A DNA stretch of 64,000 nucleotides, taken from Apostichopus japonicus. Its lineage: Eukaryota > Echinodermata > Holothuroidea > Aspidochirotida > Stichopodidae. Numbering within the stretch: the first letter of the stretch is position 1; every line of letters starts with the position of its first letter. Positions 46,901 to 61,900 of this stretch are shown here, in pieces. The notes beneath the pieces were generated by a model. It was given only the letters and a program-made list of their open reading frames with translations. It made no database searches and was not told the DNA's origin. Both the position numbers and the translations under genes were made by a program. The stretch covers positions 15,212,001-15,276,000 of the forward strand of contig NC_092573.1 in NCBI RefSeq assembly GCF_037975245.1, given 5' to 3'.

Positions 46901-49900
46901 TTACAAAGTGGACCATCTGTATTTGATGTTACAGTAGCTGATTCAAGGATTTAATTTGAAAGTAATTTACTGTAGGATATTGGTATATACCTCCAACTAA
47001 ATATTTACATGACAATACATGATCTGTTTAACTTCAAGCTCAGTTAAATATGGTCAAATTTCACAGCCAAAGTCTTATACCATCTAACATTTGGAATGAC
47101 CTCGTTGTTTTGTATTCCGTTAAATTTTCCATTATTTTCATAACACATGATATGAGACCCATACTTTGTAGATACATACAGACCTAACTGACATACAATA
47201 TGGTCAACTTTAAAATTAGTAATCATTGACAAAGTGCAGTACCATCCATTGAAACCACTGAATTACAAACACGCTATCGTTCAATGTATAATATATCTTC
47301 TATAACACAAAGCCTAGTAGATTAATTACTTTCCACATGGAATGATATAAAACTGTATTACACTTAATTACTCATTGAAAGTTTGAAAGAATTGATATCA
47401 ATAACTGTTGACTTCATGTGTTACTCTGCCTGTGGTAATAGTGTAGCATGCCTTCCTCATAAACACTACAAGCTTATAAATCAATACTAAGATAGCAGGC
47501 TATATGAAAAAATCGAAACACTTATGGGCACTGAATTGATGCCCATGCATCTGTAATGTTTGTAGGGAAATTTGGATGTCAGGCTTGAAGCTATAGTATT
47601 TCATATTCTTTGGGGGTTTCCTGATGGTGAGTCAGGCCCTTGTGGTGTTTGTAGATGTTAAACTATAGTAGGAGAGAGGTACTCAGTGTCTCGTAGTTCT
47701 ATAATCCCCTCCAGGGTATGGCGTAAGGGAGTCAATATTAAATATATACAGTAATATATACTGTAATGCTTTAAGATCTGGAGGTGGCAAGTCGACATCA
47801 ATCTACTGTATGCATAACATTAATTAATTATTTTCAGTTTAGTAGGTATTGAAGGTATGCATTGATTGAACAAAACTGCAAGTACTCAAACGGGTACATA
47901 TCGGATAAATAGCACAAAGCGATTACTGTTAGTTTCAATTATGAACCAATTTTGAGCCTACGTTTACGTCAAATTGAGTGGAGAAAAGAGTTAATTAGCT
48001 TAGCTTGCATAACTCACCTATGATCACTGCAGCTGTATGTACATACTTAAACACAGTAGCATTAAGGAACTCAATCTTCTCCACTTAAATGTAATTTATC
48101 TCTCCTGTTCTCTAATATCCTTTATCTCTCAACACTAACAAATCGATGACAACTTTTATAAGTACTGGTTTATGTGACCTCCAACAGTCAAGATCATGAC
48201 CTACTAGACACTTTGACATGTTTCTGAATCTACTGGCCAATTGGAGAGATTCAGATGGAATCATGGAATGGAATTAAACACAACAGAGAAGATTTCGACC
48301 ATATCTGTGCTACATGCTGTACAGTAGTACTATCCATTCACCAAAATTAGAGATAAGAATCAACTCAATTCCATGAGTCTTAAACTACCGTAGATCAAAG
48401 ACAGTCAGACTGGAGGTACTGTACATAAGGGAAGTACATGAAATCATCCTGGTCTGATTAATTTACTTCGCTCCTAGCTTACTTGTCTCCTCACAACCTT
48501 AGCACCTCGTTCTACTGTGCCTATAAAGTCCTGGTAAAATAATAACACTGTGCGCCCTCTATGACCAGACCCCCCCCCCCCCCGGTCACTGCCCTTCCTT
48601 CTCATTCTACCATTAAAAGTGTCATCACACAGATTTCTTGTGGAAAAATTACACTTGGATTTCGTCTTGGTTATATTTGCGATCGTTGGAAGTTTGCGAT
48701 CGTTGGATCGTATCCAGCAATTAGTGGAGCATTATACATGTAAACTTTAAACACCAATTAACAACTGAAGGATTACGGTTGCAACAATTACAAATTGTAG
48801 TAGTATGTCGTTGTGAGAGAATCACAAAAATTCTCACTATTGTGTAATGTACTTATATATATATATACAGTCTGTTTAAACTGGTAAGATGTATGTAGTA
48901 ATCATGTCATGCTGTTCAGGAAATGTTCAACAGACTCCAAACAATTGAAAGTGGGATGACAAAATAACGTCCAGGATGCATGCCTTGTACTCAAGTATCG
49001 AGTGTGTACAGGAAGCATCACATATTTCTGTTTCTGTTATATGTTTGTACTAAATGATCTGAATCGTACAGAAAATATAAAGAGAGCGAGACTTGCTTGT
49101 AGGCAAAGAACTTTAAGATTTTAGATATGAACAATGTGTATGTAAAGAAATACCTACTGTACTTTAAGTTAGGACATAGTAAAATACAGGTATTAATTAA
49201 ATGAGTAAATTGATATGGTACATATATATTTAAATGTCTCTTTCGGCTTTCCACAAATTACAGCTTCCTACGTGGGCAATGAACTGAGAGGAATTAAAAT
49301 ACAGTACATAATATTGACCTTAAATGTGAGCTAAATCAAGAATTCTTCAAAAATGCGGCGATTGATGAATCGGGAAAGATGAAAAAACTTACGCGTCCCC
49401 AAGAGATTAACCGAGAACTAATTGAAAGCGGAAAATTAATTAACTCATTTTGGAGCAATCAGTCAGTTTGCTTTTATTTAATCATCATGCCTCAGATGTG
49501 CGATCTACCGTAACTTGATATCTGCTTTTAGCTTTTCTACAAAAAACAGAGAGAAAAATAGAATAAAAATGCTAGGAAATAATGACTTCTGTAGTAGGAA
49601 TCGTGCAAACATGCAAAGCTTTTATTACTGTATAATTTTAGCCTTGTTACAGTGTGAGTATAGCAATACAATGGGTAAGTCTGTACAAATATAAGGTTCA
49701 ATGTGTGTGTAAGATAAGAGTACAAAGTTAACACAGGTACTCGATGAGTTCTGAACCGATGACTTTTGCTTCCTCTGGAGTATATATGCATGATAAGAAC
49801 CAGCAGAAAGTCAAATTCTTGTACACATATAATATATAATATTTGCTTTTTTATATAGAGCTTTAAACCAGCGATAGGTCTCAAAGCGCTTTACAGACGT

Positions 49901-52900
49901 TATATTACCCCTGGTCTGTGATAACCTGTCCCAGAGACAATCCCTCCAGTCGGCAGCAGATATATACTGCGCCCAATGACAAGTTACCTCACAGGTACCC
50001 ATTGAACCCCTGTGTGGAGAGAGGCAAGTGATCAAGATAAAGCATCTTGCCCAAGGATACAATGTAATAAACTAGGCAGGAATCGAACCAGCAATCCTTG
50101 GATCACGAGTCCGCTCAAGCCAGAAAATTAGTACAGATTTGGGTACCATAGTCAAGTCTGTCTCTGTTGCATCATCAAAGATGGACAGTCCTTTAGTGGG
50201 ACACTGTCTCATATTCCAAAGCTCCAGGAGTAGTTTTCACTGGATATATTTACTAAAGTTAACGGCAGTCAAGAGTTGGCACCCACAGGAATGCAACATT
50301 TGTACAAGTTTGTTATTTTACACAATTTATATTCTGCGAGTTTATCAATGTACTCAACTAAATAATGACTAAAAATATATTAAGACTCTAGTATTGATCA
50401 AAAGACATCCTTTTGCCAATTTTTCTAAAACAAAAATTATAAAAAAAAATTTTATAAAGAAAATTGGAACGACAGAAGTAAAAAACTTTGTTATCAAGCT
50501 TTAACTTGCAAATGTACAGTAGTACTACTACTTTCTTTATGATGTTTTAAAACTTGAAATTCAAAGGAAATTTGAAATAAGTTTAATTTACTTCGTTCCC
50601 CACTTACCTGTCTCCCCACAACCTATGCACCACATTCTACTGTGTCTAGAATGCCCTGGTAATCTTTTAACACTGTACACCCTCACTGGCCCTAATGGCC
50701 TTCCTTCATTTCTTAATTAAAGAGAATTGATAATGATGTGATGTGATGTTGCATGATACTGTAGTACTTAAATAAACACATTTACATGAATACCAAATTG
50801 GAAAACTACACAATTGTTCTCTGTTTCCTGATTGTTTGTATTGACACCTATATACAGGATGCCTATTGTGAAGCTAATCTCCTAAAGTACATTTATTGTT
50901 TGTACAATTTTAGTATCAAATAAGCATTAATTGACATGTTTCTCATTACTGGCTCAAAAATCTGTTTTGTTTGTCTGCAAATGCTTGAGATATTTGGGAT
51001 GTATGACATTTCAACCAGGATATAGTTGTGGGGAAAAAGTACAAGAGAAATATTTTTTTATGGAAAACAGGAAAACATTGTTTATTCTTTGTTTTATGCT
51101 GTTTCCTGAATTGACTCTTAATATACTGCATGGTCATGCAGAACATACACAATTTGTTTTCTTAATTCTTGAGCAATACTCGGTCTGCTTTGACAACAAA
51201 ATAATCATGAATGAGAGAAAGCAAGAAAAAAAAAAAAAATTGGAACGACAGAAGTAAAAATTTGGTTATCAAGCTTTAATTTGCAAATGTAGTACTACTA
51301 CTTTCATTATGATGTTTTAAACTTGAAATTCAAAGGAGGTTTAAGTAATTAATAGATTAATGCTTATTATTCAACTAAAAGAAGTTTGTCCACTATACTG
51401 CAGAGTGGAAGAAGAGTCATTTGCCCACATTAATGTTCTACAGTCTACATTCATGTTTTTTATGCATATCTACCTATACCTCCCGTAGAGAGCAGGGCAA
51501 GTAGATTTTAAATCGATTTGGCCTTTACAGTTGGAGTGATTTACTTTTATGAACTTAAAAAATAAAATATAAAAACCTTGCCTGGAGTTTAAAAGGTAAA
51601 CTGCATGCTTTTTCAAAGAGATATATTGAAGCTGTATATGTCCAACTTTCTGTCTGTGCTACCGAAGATTGTGTGTGTGTGTGTTTTGTTATATAAAAAA
51701 TGTCCAACAAGCTTTTAGGATCCTTGAAAATGATTTAGTTTTACAGTTTTACTAGGTATAGATAGGAATGTGTATATGATGTGAGTGAATGCAGACAGGT
51801 TAAAGTAAGTACTGTAACTCTTAATTAGTCAAACAACCTTTTGTGTTTGAACACGCTTGGTTGGAACTTGTAGTTTGATCAATGGGTCAGTCTTTTGGAG
51901 GAATATTCTGTAGGTTTGGCTAAAATTGCAGACCAAAGAGCTAGTCCAAATATAACTTTAATTTATATTCAAAAGAAAAACAGTTAATTTTTCTGTTTCT
52001 GACTTAAGTGCAGTTATAATTTATGAATGGCAATATTTCTCCCCCTCCCCCCCCCCTCTTTTTATTTGTGACTAGCTTGTTCCTCACAATAATAAAATAA
52101 TTATTATACAAATTTTTTGAACCGTATCATCTTTTTGCGAACAAAGAAGGTGTGAGATGGGTGTCAGTCTATTTAGCACCTCCTCAAGGTCACTCTATAA
52201 AATGGAAGTTTTAGGGTTTGAAAAGGAATTCAGTGAAAATTATCAATTTGATTTCTCAGCTCAGTGAAAATGTCAGTACTGTACTACACTAGTTTATCTG
52301 GTGGGTTGAAAGAGCTGCATGTGGCAAACAGGTTCACACTAGAACATCATAGTGAGTTGTAGAAGATTTGAAAAGGGATGTTATGTGGGAGAGGGACACG
52401 GGGGAGGGGGAGGTAGAGTGAGGCATGAAAGGTACAACATAAGGGAAAAACTCTGAATTAGGCAATCAAGCCATTATCACTATGTATGTATGTGTATTTA
52501 ACTTAATATGCAATATTTTGGAACCCTATATTAATTGTTTTTTTTAATTGTTTTAGTAAGTGTTGATGAATGTTTTTATTTCATTCCCAACAACCCTTAC
52601 TTGATGACTTTCTTTATCTAACATTACCTGTGTGTTATTTTTACCGGGTGATGTATCTTTAGCTGTGTATCTCAATTCAGTACTCGTGTGTTCGTAGAGC
52701 TGTGTATAGTCTCACATACGCATAGTACATCTTGAATCATTATATACTGTACCCATCTAGACATGAACACTGACTGTTGTAGAAAAAAGGCAGTTATGAA
52801 TTTGGTACATAGATATATATAGCTGGTATGATATAAGCTAATCTTAGCCTCCGGCAAAGTGGCATCTCTTTATTGATTTACCATACCACAGACTTTGTAT

Positions 52901-55900
52901 GGTAGAATCTGAGATCAAGGCCTTATATATCATCTATATTACCAGAGATAGGGGCTGCTGGGCGATAAAGGTTGAGATATTTCAACTTTAATCTTAATTG
53001 ATTTCCCAGAGAATGATAAGTGGATATAATTGAGACACTTTAATATTTATGGTCCTCTAGAGTTATAATACATTCTTATAACTAGAGGCTTGTGAGGAAA
53101 TTCTCAAGACATTCTAGTTGATAATTGAGACTTCGGGTTGACATCATGCAGCATTGCCTCGACCCAATTTGAGATTATTGCTAAAACTTGCTTTATTTCT
53201 GGTGCTGATCATCCAAATTAATTCCAATAGACTGAGGAATAGGCAATCAGATACATTGAGCTATGGAGGTTAAGCCCTGAGAGTTAAGTCCTATCAGCAG
53301 TGGGGTATTGCCAATATTGCAATTTGAGTGGCCATTATTTCATTGACTTTCTAGCCTATGTGGAGTTGACCGTTAACTACAGCAGTTGCATTAGCAGATG
53401 AACATTGCATTGACTTTGTTTCCTCCCTTACCTGTCTCCCCAAGTCCTCAGCACTCTTGTTCAACAGTATCTAGAGTGGTCTGGTTACCTTCAACACTGT
53501 ACACCATCAGTGACCAGTCACTACTGGGTATTTACCCTCGATCGTATGCTACCACCTAGAGTGCCTGGAAGTGTGTTCCTGTACAGGATCTTTATCCAGT
53601 TGAATCCACCTGTCTGCATAAAGGCCCGGTCACACTACAGCGATATTTTATCAGAATACGGTCCGATTTATCCGATTTTAGTCAGAACAGTGAGGTTTGT
53701 GGTAGTGAATGTAATGAACGTAGTGGAATATTCGAATACCTACTCCAAATCTGAGGGGTTCTGGAACGGACTACATTCTGAAGTGACGTCACATCGAAAA
53801 ACGATAAAAATCGTAAGAGAAATCAGATAGCTATCCGATAAAAGGAAACGGAGTTAATATCAAAAGTTAGGAGAGGGCTATTCCACATCGGAATGGCTCA
53901 ACAGATAGCAAATCAGGTCCTTTATCCACTGTGGCTGGAAGACCCGAACGAAAAATTGGCAGTTTCGATTCCTCCGGGAAAATCGGATAGTATTCCGATA
54001 AAAAATCGGTATAGTGTGACCGGGCCTTTAACCTTACACACTCTACCTTCACTCTGTCCAGAAAGTGTTTTGGTACTATAAATATTTAGCACAATCTCCT
54101 TAGAGATTGATCCATTCTAGATACCTTCCTACCAAATATTATCCCAGAAAGTGTCTAGAAATCAATGGTTATGAATAAATACTCAATCTTTGAGTCTTAT
54201 CTAGCCATATTATAGCCAGCATTTATAACAAATTAGGAATTAGAGTATGGAGAGCAGCCTTTTGACGTTAGGTCAGATTAGGAGGGTAGCCTCTGCGTGG
54301 TATTGGGATAGTGTAGGCTCTGCATGGTATTGGGATAGGGTAGCCTCTGCATGGTATTGGGATAGTGTAGGCTCTGCATGGCATTGGGATAGTGTAGGCT
54401 CTGCATGGTATTGGGATAGTGTAGGCTCTGCATGGCATTATATTTATAATATATTAATGGTACACTATAAAGAGTAGAGGCTGACAGATCATACATAGTA
54501 TACTAACACATATTAAAGTCCTCACAGGCTAACACATGTCATGCTACAACATACATGTCATATAGTTACAATTTCTTTTTTCAAGTGCCAATGTAGTTAA
54601 TTAAATGACTGATGAATTAATTATGTCTTATTAATTGTTGTCAATAATATATGCAACCATTCATATCCCATCATACTCTTTGAATAACCATGTCCCTATA
54701 GTACAGTAGTTTTACCTGTGAAAAGGGTAACGTCATATGACATTTTTGGAATAACTGTGTCATAGCCTTGAGATCTCTTGCATGTTTTTTTTTTAAATGT
54801 AAGTGGGGTATTTCCCTAACTAGAATCAAAGCTAACATGCTACTTCCTCACTGTGGAAGTGAATCATCTTTAAAAGGTTCGATATGTAGTTTGCAGAGCT
54901 TGATGGTCTAAGGATTTCAAGGTACAGTACAGTATCTTTGGTAAATGCTTCTCACTTGTTTTTTCTTTGCTAAATCGCATCACTCATTGAAACAGAATAC
55001 ATAATTACATTGTGATTGGCTGTCATGTTTCTGTGAGCAGATTGGATCCATTCGTCAAATTGACAGCTGACTATTGAATAAGTCTGAACTGGAGATTGAC
55101 AGATTCCCCGATAAAATTATTTAATTCTAACAAACTTCCTAGATGTCCTCAATAACCAATTTTTTTTTTTTTTTTGAATTTTTTTTTTCTCTGAATGATT
55201 GCTAGTGGATGAAGAAGGTTAGGTATGATTAGGAAAGGTCTCATTACGGTACAGTAATGAAGTATAATAAGCATGTAAACTTGTAGCAATTTTACCATGT
55301 GGCAAAGCATTTAAAATCTTTTCTAGCATATTTTAGTTTTTTATACCTCACCAGCTGACCTTTGACTCACTGAATTGTACCAGCATGATAAATTGAAAGC
55401 AACATTTGAGGTAGAGACAAATTTATGACTGACAAGTTACATATGTTGTTGGCATTCAGTATATCTCTTACTGCAGATAAATTGTACAACTGACTGAACT
55501 GACAGCCATTGGCAATGAATTTGATATTGTATAGAAGGGATTAGTAACACCAAGAATTCCTTTTTGATTCCTTCCCGGAGACAGAAGGAATCCATGCAAT
55601 GGTGATGGCGTGTGTGTGTGTGTGTGTATATGACATTTGCTTGTAAACATTGTAACTCAAAAAGTTCATGTTGGATTAAGTACGTACTTGGTATGTTGCA
55701 TGGTCCATCATGTTGAGTACAAAAACACTGTCCTTTACTGTGAAGTTCAGTGGTCATTTGGGGTCGACAGAGGCCAAAGTATGAAAACTTTATAAACATG
55801 GTAATGCAAAAAATCCTTGTTGAACTTCATACATGGTATGCAGATCCAGCCTGGTGAGTGCATGAACCCTATTGAAATTGGTAGAGGTCAAAGGTCATTT

Positions 55901-58900
55901 GCGGTCAACCTTTTAGTCAAAGTCTGAAAATTTTTTAGACATGATAACTCAAGAAGATATATCTTTCTTGAACTTCATACTATAGTGTGTAGATTCAGCT
56001 TCGTGAGTGCAAGAACCCTATTGAAATTGGTAGAGGTCACATGAGGTCAAGAGGTGTTACAGTCTGAAAGCTTTAAAACATGATAACTCCAAAATTAAAG
56101 CTACAATTTATCTTAGGTATGATTTTCTTTTGGTGAACATAGTTTGATCAAATTCAGTTCAGTCTAGTTTTGTGAAGGTCTTCAACAAAATATAGAGTCA
56201 TCCAGGTAATGAAATTTGTTTCAAAGAGTTGATAGTCTTGCTTTAAGCACACTCAAAGACTCTTATCTCTTTTATTCATACATCTGTCTCTATATTTCAC
56301 ATGGGCAGACTGTTCTCTCTGGATATTGAAACATTTTGAAATCAAAAGTATATACTCTAAACTAAATAACCAGTGAATGAAATGGTTGATGCCCCACAAG
56401 GGAGTGCTACAAATAAAAGAGCTGGAAATCTCTGATCTTGTCTGGTTCTCACTTTGTTCTTGGAAAAATGTAACTCACTTTCTCTAGATACATTAGTGAG
56501 ATAGTGATTTGGAATTTTGAGCAAATAGTATGGCAAGGAATCACAAAGCTAACTGGCCTCCTGGTTGTGGTAATATGGCATTCATCAAGGGGATGTTTGA
56601 TAAATTATAAAACAAAACTGCAGTCATGAAAATAAATGAGAGGGAAACTTTTGAACGCTTGACATTTCAAGGCATTCATGACTACTATATGTACTTTAGA
56701 GTGCCTTTGACCCTACAATCTTAAATCAGTTGTAAAGGTTCAGAGCTGTTATAAAGTTTTCAGTTTTATATATTGTCTGCTTATACCTAGTAACTGAGTA
56801 GTTAAATATTTACATATATAGTACTGCCTATAACAAGTGCAGTACAGTGAATGTGAATGTGCTGTGGTGCAATGCAGACCAACAGTAAATTCTTACGAGA
56901 ATTGAAAACTGAATAATTCTCTTGCAACTATAGATATATACCTGTAGTTACATTCAGACAGCACTGTGAAGCTTGAAAGTGATTTACATATCAATTGCAT
57001 GGAATACAGCCAATTAGTCAATTAGAACTACAGTAAGCAATTAAAATGTACATTTAGAGATAGTTGACTGCATCGCGATGGTGTTTTACTTCATTCATCT
57101 CTGTACAGCTCTGTCTCCTATATTCAGTACATACATGCTCCAATCTCCGCTAGCGTGTAAGAACCACTTTGGTAACATCCTTGTGAAGCGCCCCCAATGA
57201 CCCTCTCTAATGACACTGCCCTCTTCCTAGTGCTGTGCGCCAAATAACCCTCTCTAATGACACTGCCCTCTTCCTTCTAAATCTACCATTCAGAAAGCTG
57301 ACACAAATGTCTTTGTTCTGGATTTGATTTGATTCCTCTTGTATCTGTCTGTGTGAGCTTCCCATGTTTTCAATCATAACTTTGCTTTCAGAACAAGCAA
57401 TGGTTCTGCATTGAACTGGATTATCTGACATTTACTATAGATCTCATTTAATACTTCACCACATCTACACAATGTCATGTGGTTTTCATCTCACACTCGC
57501 GGCGGCACGCAGTTTCTCCAATCCTCTTTTGCTTTTGATCGAGGAAGCTGCTTGTGAAACTAAGTGTGACATTATTGTTATGCTTAGAGCCAAGGCTGGT
57601 TGAGTTTGATATTAATAATGCAGGTACTACAACCTCAAGAACAAAGCCAAGCATGTCTAATTAGCAGTGTTAATTGAAACTTGATTTAATAATCCTAGAC
57701 ACAGATTAGTAAGTTCTGGATCATCGTTAGATGGAACATCTGTCCAATCACAAAGCCATTACCATGCATGAGGAATCTGGGATTTCTATTAGCTCACAAC
57801 TGATTGGAAGTTTCAGGACTAAGACAGCATGCATGTGGACAATGTATGCAGTCTGTCATGTTCTGTTTGTGGTTATAGCTGTTGGAAAATGTTGATGTAT
57901 AGAAATATAAGATTCAGTTAAGCGTATACAATTTTACTGATCATATAATAAGTAGTATTAAATTTGGTCAATTGATGATATATTATCACAGCTCATTTGT
58001 TAACATTCTCATATGACAAAGTTACAAGTTTGCATTTCCTGTTTTCTTTTGCAATCGATAGTTTAGCTATTTTATGCCATTTGGATTGGCAATCAGAAAT
58101 ATATAAATAGATTCTGTGATTTTCTGTGATAAAAATTTTGTCTCAATTTCTGTGACGGGGAGAAAATCAGTGGCAGTACAGTAGATATTCAGTCCAGTAA
58201 TGAGACAACTTTTTAGAGTACAAATAAAAGCAATATGACACTCTACCTGCGGCTGGTTCAATGACTGAATCATCTATACAATGCATGCAGCTAACAGGCA
58301 AACCCAACATGAACTGTGAAATAAAGAAAAGAAAACCTCACTCATTTGGTGACCTGTTTTAATTGGTGTCAGATTTTGAAAAAGGATTCGGCCGAACCCT
58401 ATTGCCCTATCCCTCCCCACCCTCTCCATCTCCCTACCTACCCTTTTCCATCCGTGAATCCTGGTCTAGTCTACATATATCTAAAGCACAAATTTGTACC
58501 ATCGCTACACACAAAATCCACTCTTGTAGTATAGTGTGGTCATTCTATTTCTCTGTACATCTTACCCGTCTCCAACCCCCCTCCCCACCCCACCCCACCC
58601 CACCCCTCTTCTTGTGAAGAATTATACCCAGACAGTGGACGATCATGCTCTCCCGCTTGGTATTTGACCGTGGATGAAATGTAAAATTTGAAACTGTGAA
58701 ACCAAGTGACTTTCCGTTTCCTACATTTCATCAATTGAACTATACCTCTGCAGCTCAGGGCCGATCTGCTCAAGTGGTGGCATACTACAGATCAAATTAA
58801 TTCACACAGTTTCTGATATATATACTCATCAACTTTAGATATAGACTACAGTATACAGTACTCACAATAATTATATATCAACATCACAAGAAATTGTAAT

Positions 58901-61900
58901 CGCCAAGCTATCCAAGTTTGGGAAAGAGTAACATTTTTGTGTGGCACTTTATCAGCTTATTCCTAGTTACTGTACTGTCACATTGCATAGTTTCAATGTG
59001 TAATCAATATATCTGGCTACATGTAAGTTTACCCACATTGTGAGGTGGGATGGTTACATTACAATTAACTTGTGAGGTGGGATGGTTACATAGCAATTAA
59101 CTTGTGATACATGTGGGATGGTTACATTACAGTTAACTTGTGAGGTGGGATGGTTACATTACAATTAACTTGTGAGGTGGGATGGTTACATTACAATTAA
59201 CTTGTGATGTGGGATGGTTACATTACAATTAACTTGTGATGTGGGATGGTTACATTACAGTTAACTTGTGATGTGGGATGGTTACATTACAGTTAACTTG
59301 TGAGGTGGGATGGTTACATTACAGTTAACTTGTGAGGTGGGATGGTTACATAGCAATTAACTTGTGAGGTGGGATGGTTACATAGCAATTAACTTGTGAT
59401 ACATGTGGGATGGTTACATTACAGTTAACTTGTGAGGTGGGATGGTTACATTACAATTAACTTGTGATGTGGGATGGTTACATTACAATTAACTTGTGAG
59501 GTGGGATGGTTACATTACAATTAACTTGTGATGTGGGATGGTTACATTACAGTTAACTTGTGAGGTGGGATGGTTACATTACAATTAACTTGTGATGTGG
59601 GATGGTTACATTACAATTAACTTGTGAGGTGGGATGGTTACATTACAATTAACTTGTGATGTGGGATGGTTACATTACAGTTAACTTGTGAGGTGGGATG
59701 GTTACATTACAATTAACTTGTGAGGTGGGATGGTTACATTACAATTAACTTGTGATGTGGGATGGTTACATTACAGTTAACTTGTGAGGTGGGATGGTTA
59801 CATTACAATTAACTTGTGAGGTGGGATGGTTACATTACAATTAACTTGTGATGTGGGATGGTTACATTACAGTTAACTTGTGAGGTGGGATGGTTTCATT
59901 ACAATTAACTTGTGATGTGGGATGGTTACATTACAGTCAACTTGTGATGTGGGATGGTTTCATTACAATTTACTTGTGATGTGGGATGGTTACATTTATG
60001 TGACATGAAATGCAATGTTAGAATAAAACACACCTCTTTATACTGTTTGTATGAACTGACAGCATGCTAATTAATATAACAAGAAATTTTTACGGAAATG
60101 CTGTCTTCGATAAACATACAACGTTATGTTAGATTTAGTATCGCCTTGGAGTATAACTGTTATTTAGAAGCATTTGTGAAACTTTGAAGGGATGAGACAT
60201 ATATACATAGTAAGGCAATATGAGCCAAAAGTAGATAGTATCTTGGTCAGTTAGCCAGCTATTTTGATTGCATTAAGCCTTTTTTTTGGCAGATTCCACA
60301 AATAGTTAACCGCATGCATGTACTCAGCATTGTATGAAATCACTTCCTTGTAGACTGATCAATCAAAAATAAAAATTCTTGTTCAATGTCATGGACTGAT
60401 AATGTTTTATTGATTTCTTATCTTCCTTTGCTCTTTCTTAGAAAAAGATTTGTACACTGATGGCACAGATTAAACACACTGTCAGATATACATAGCAAGG
60501 ACAAAGTAGTTTGTCAATATTTACTGACTGATTGATCAGCATTCATGAAGCTGTTACCCTTTGGACATCCGGGTTTATCTAGCCATCATGTCAAGTGGAT
60601 TAAAACGATAAATTGTGTACAAAGCATCTCTATGTACAGGTTTAAGGCTTCCCCCGTTTTGCTGTATAACTGTATACCTGTAAACGCCCTGTAATACTAC
60701 AGGTACATGTGTTGTCTTGTCAGCCATTGCACTGACAAGCTTAGCAACTGGCATTCGGATCATTTGTCGTATCTGGTACTTTTGTGGATGATTAATCTCT
60801 AGATTTACTTTGCTCCTTGCTTACCTGTCTCCCCACAACCTTAGCGCCTTATCACAAACCTAAGCCTATAATTCTAGGCTCAAATACCGGACTATGCCTG
60901 CATAGTTCCAAAAGTTTTCTTTGTCTTGGGTTAACTTTCTCATTTTGCCAGATTGTGTCACAAACACAAAAAGGTGGCATATGTAGTTACTGTTTATTAA
61001 ATGGAGCGTTCGTTTGATCTGAATCAGATCCGCAATCAATAATAAATGCTCACCGTTAAGGTTTTACCCAAGGTAGTTAATGTTATAAGTTTCTGCCTTT
61101 AGGTGTAACTTTAATTTCTTTAAGAGAGGGTGCAGTAGTTTAATTAAACCCCCAATCAGATATTGTATGACTCAGTGTGGCTTCGTAGGTAACATCTTGA
61201 TCTAATGTAAACAAAACAAAAAATACCCAGAAAGCTGTTATTTCCATTACAATTGTACATTATTTTTATAAGATGGGGGGGAGGAAGGATGTTAATGTGG
61301 TTGTAATGTATTTTTATTGAATAGGAAAATCTGTGCTTTCGACTATAAATGTTTTAGGTTTGCCAATTAAGCCAGAATTTCAAATGTCATTATTTTCATG
61401 TTTAGATCAGTTTTGTTTCCTCGTTTACCTGTGTCCTCGAAACATTACCACTCCCACTCATCCATGTCTAGAGTGAACTGGTAACCTTTTAATACTGTAC
61501 GCCCTCTATGACCGGCCACTGCCGGTCTAAGCCCCTCCTTTAACACTGTACGCCCTCTATGACTGGCCACTGCCGGTCTAAGCCCCTCCTTTAACACTGT
61601 ACGCCCTCTATGACTGGCCACTGCCGGTCTAAGCCCCTCCTTTAACACTATGCCCTCTATGACTGGCCACTGCCGGTCTAAGCCCCTCTTTCATGCATAA
61701 AGCAGTAACTTACAGTGTTTAAAGGGCATGTTGTTTAAGTCCGACTTTGCGCAAATGACTGAGATACATAATGAAAATTGTCTTGAATAGCTGTTCATTA
61801 AATTGAGCATTACATATAAGTATGTTTTCTTTCCAGGAAAAAGATTACCTATTGTCTATGCTCTTTATTGAAGCAATTTTCTGTGAATCCTCATAAAGAT

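Noticed and set aside
54247-54496. Nine-residue periodic peptides on both strands (YWDSVGSAW type)
   Set aside because: By-product of a 27-bp tandem repeat; no flanking coding sequence.
61445-61648. Minus-strand 17-residue periodic frame
   Set aside because: By-product of the 51-bp tandem repeat inside an interspersed element.
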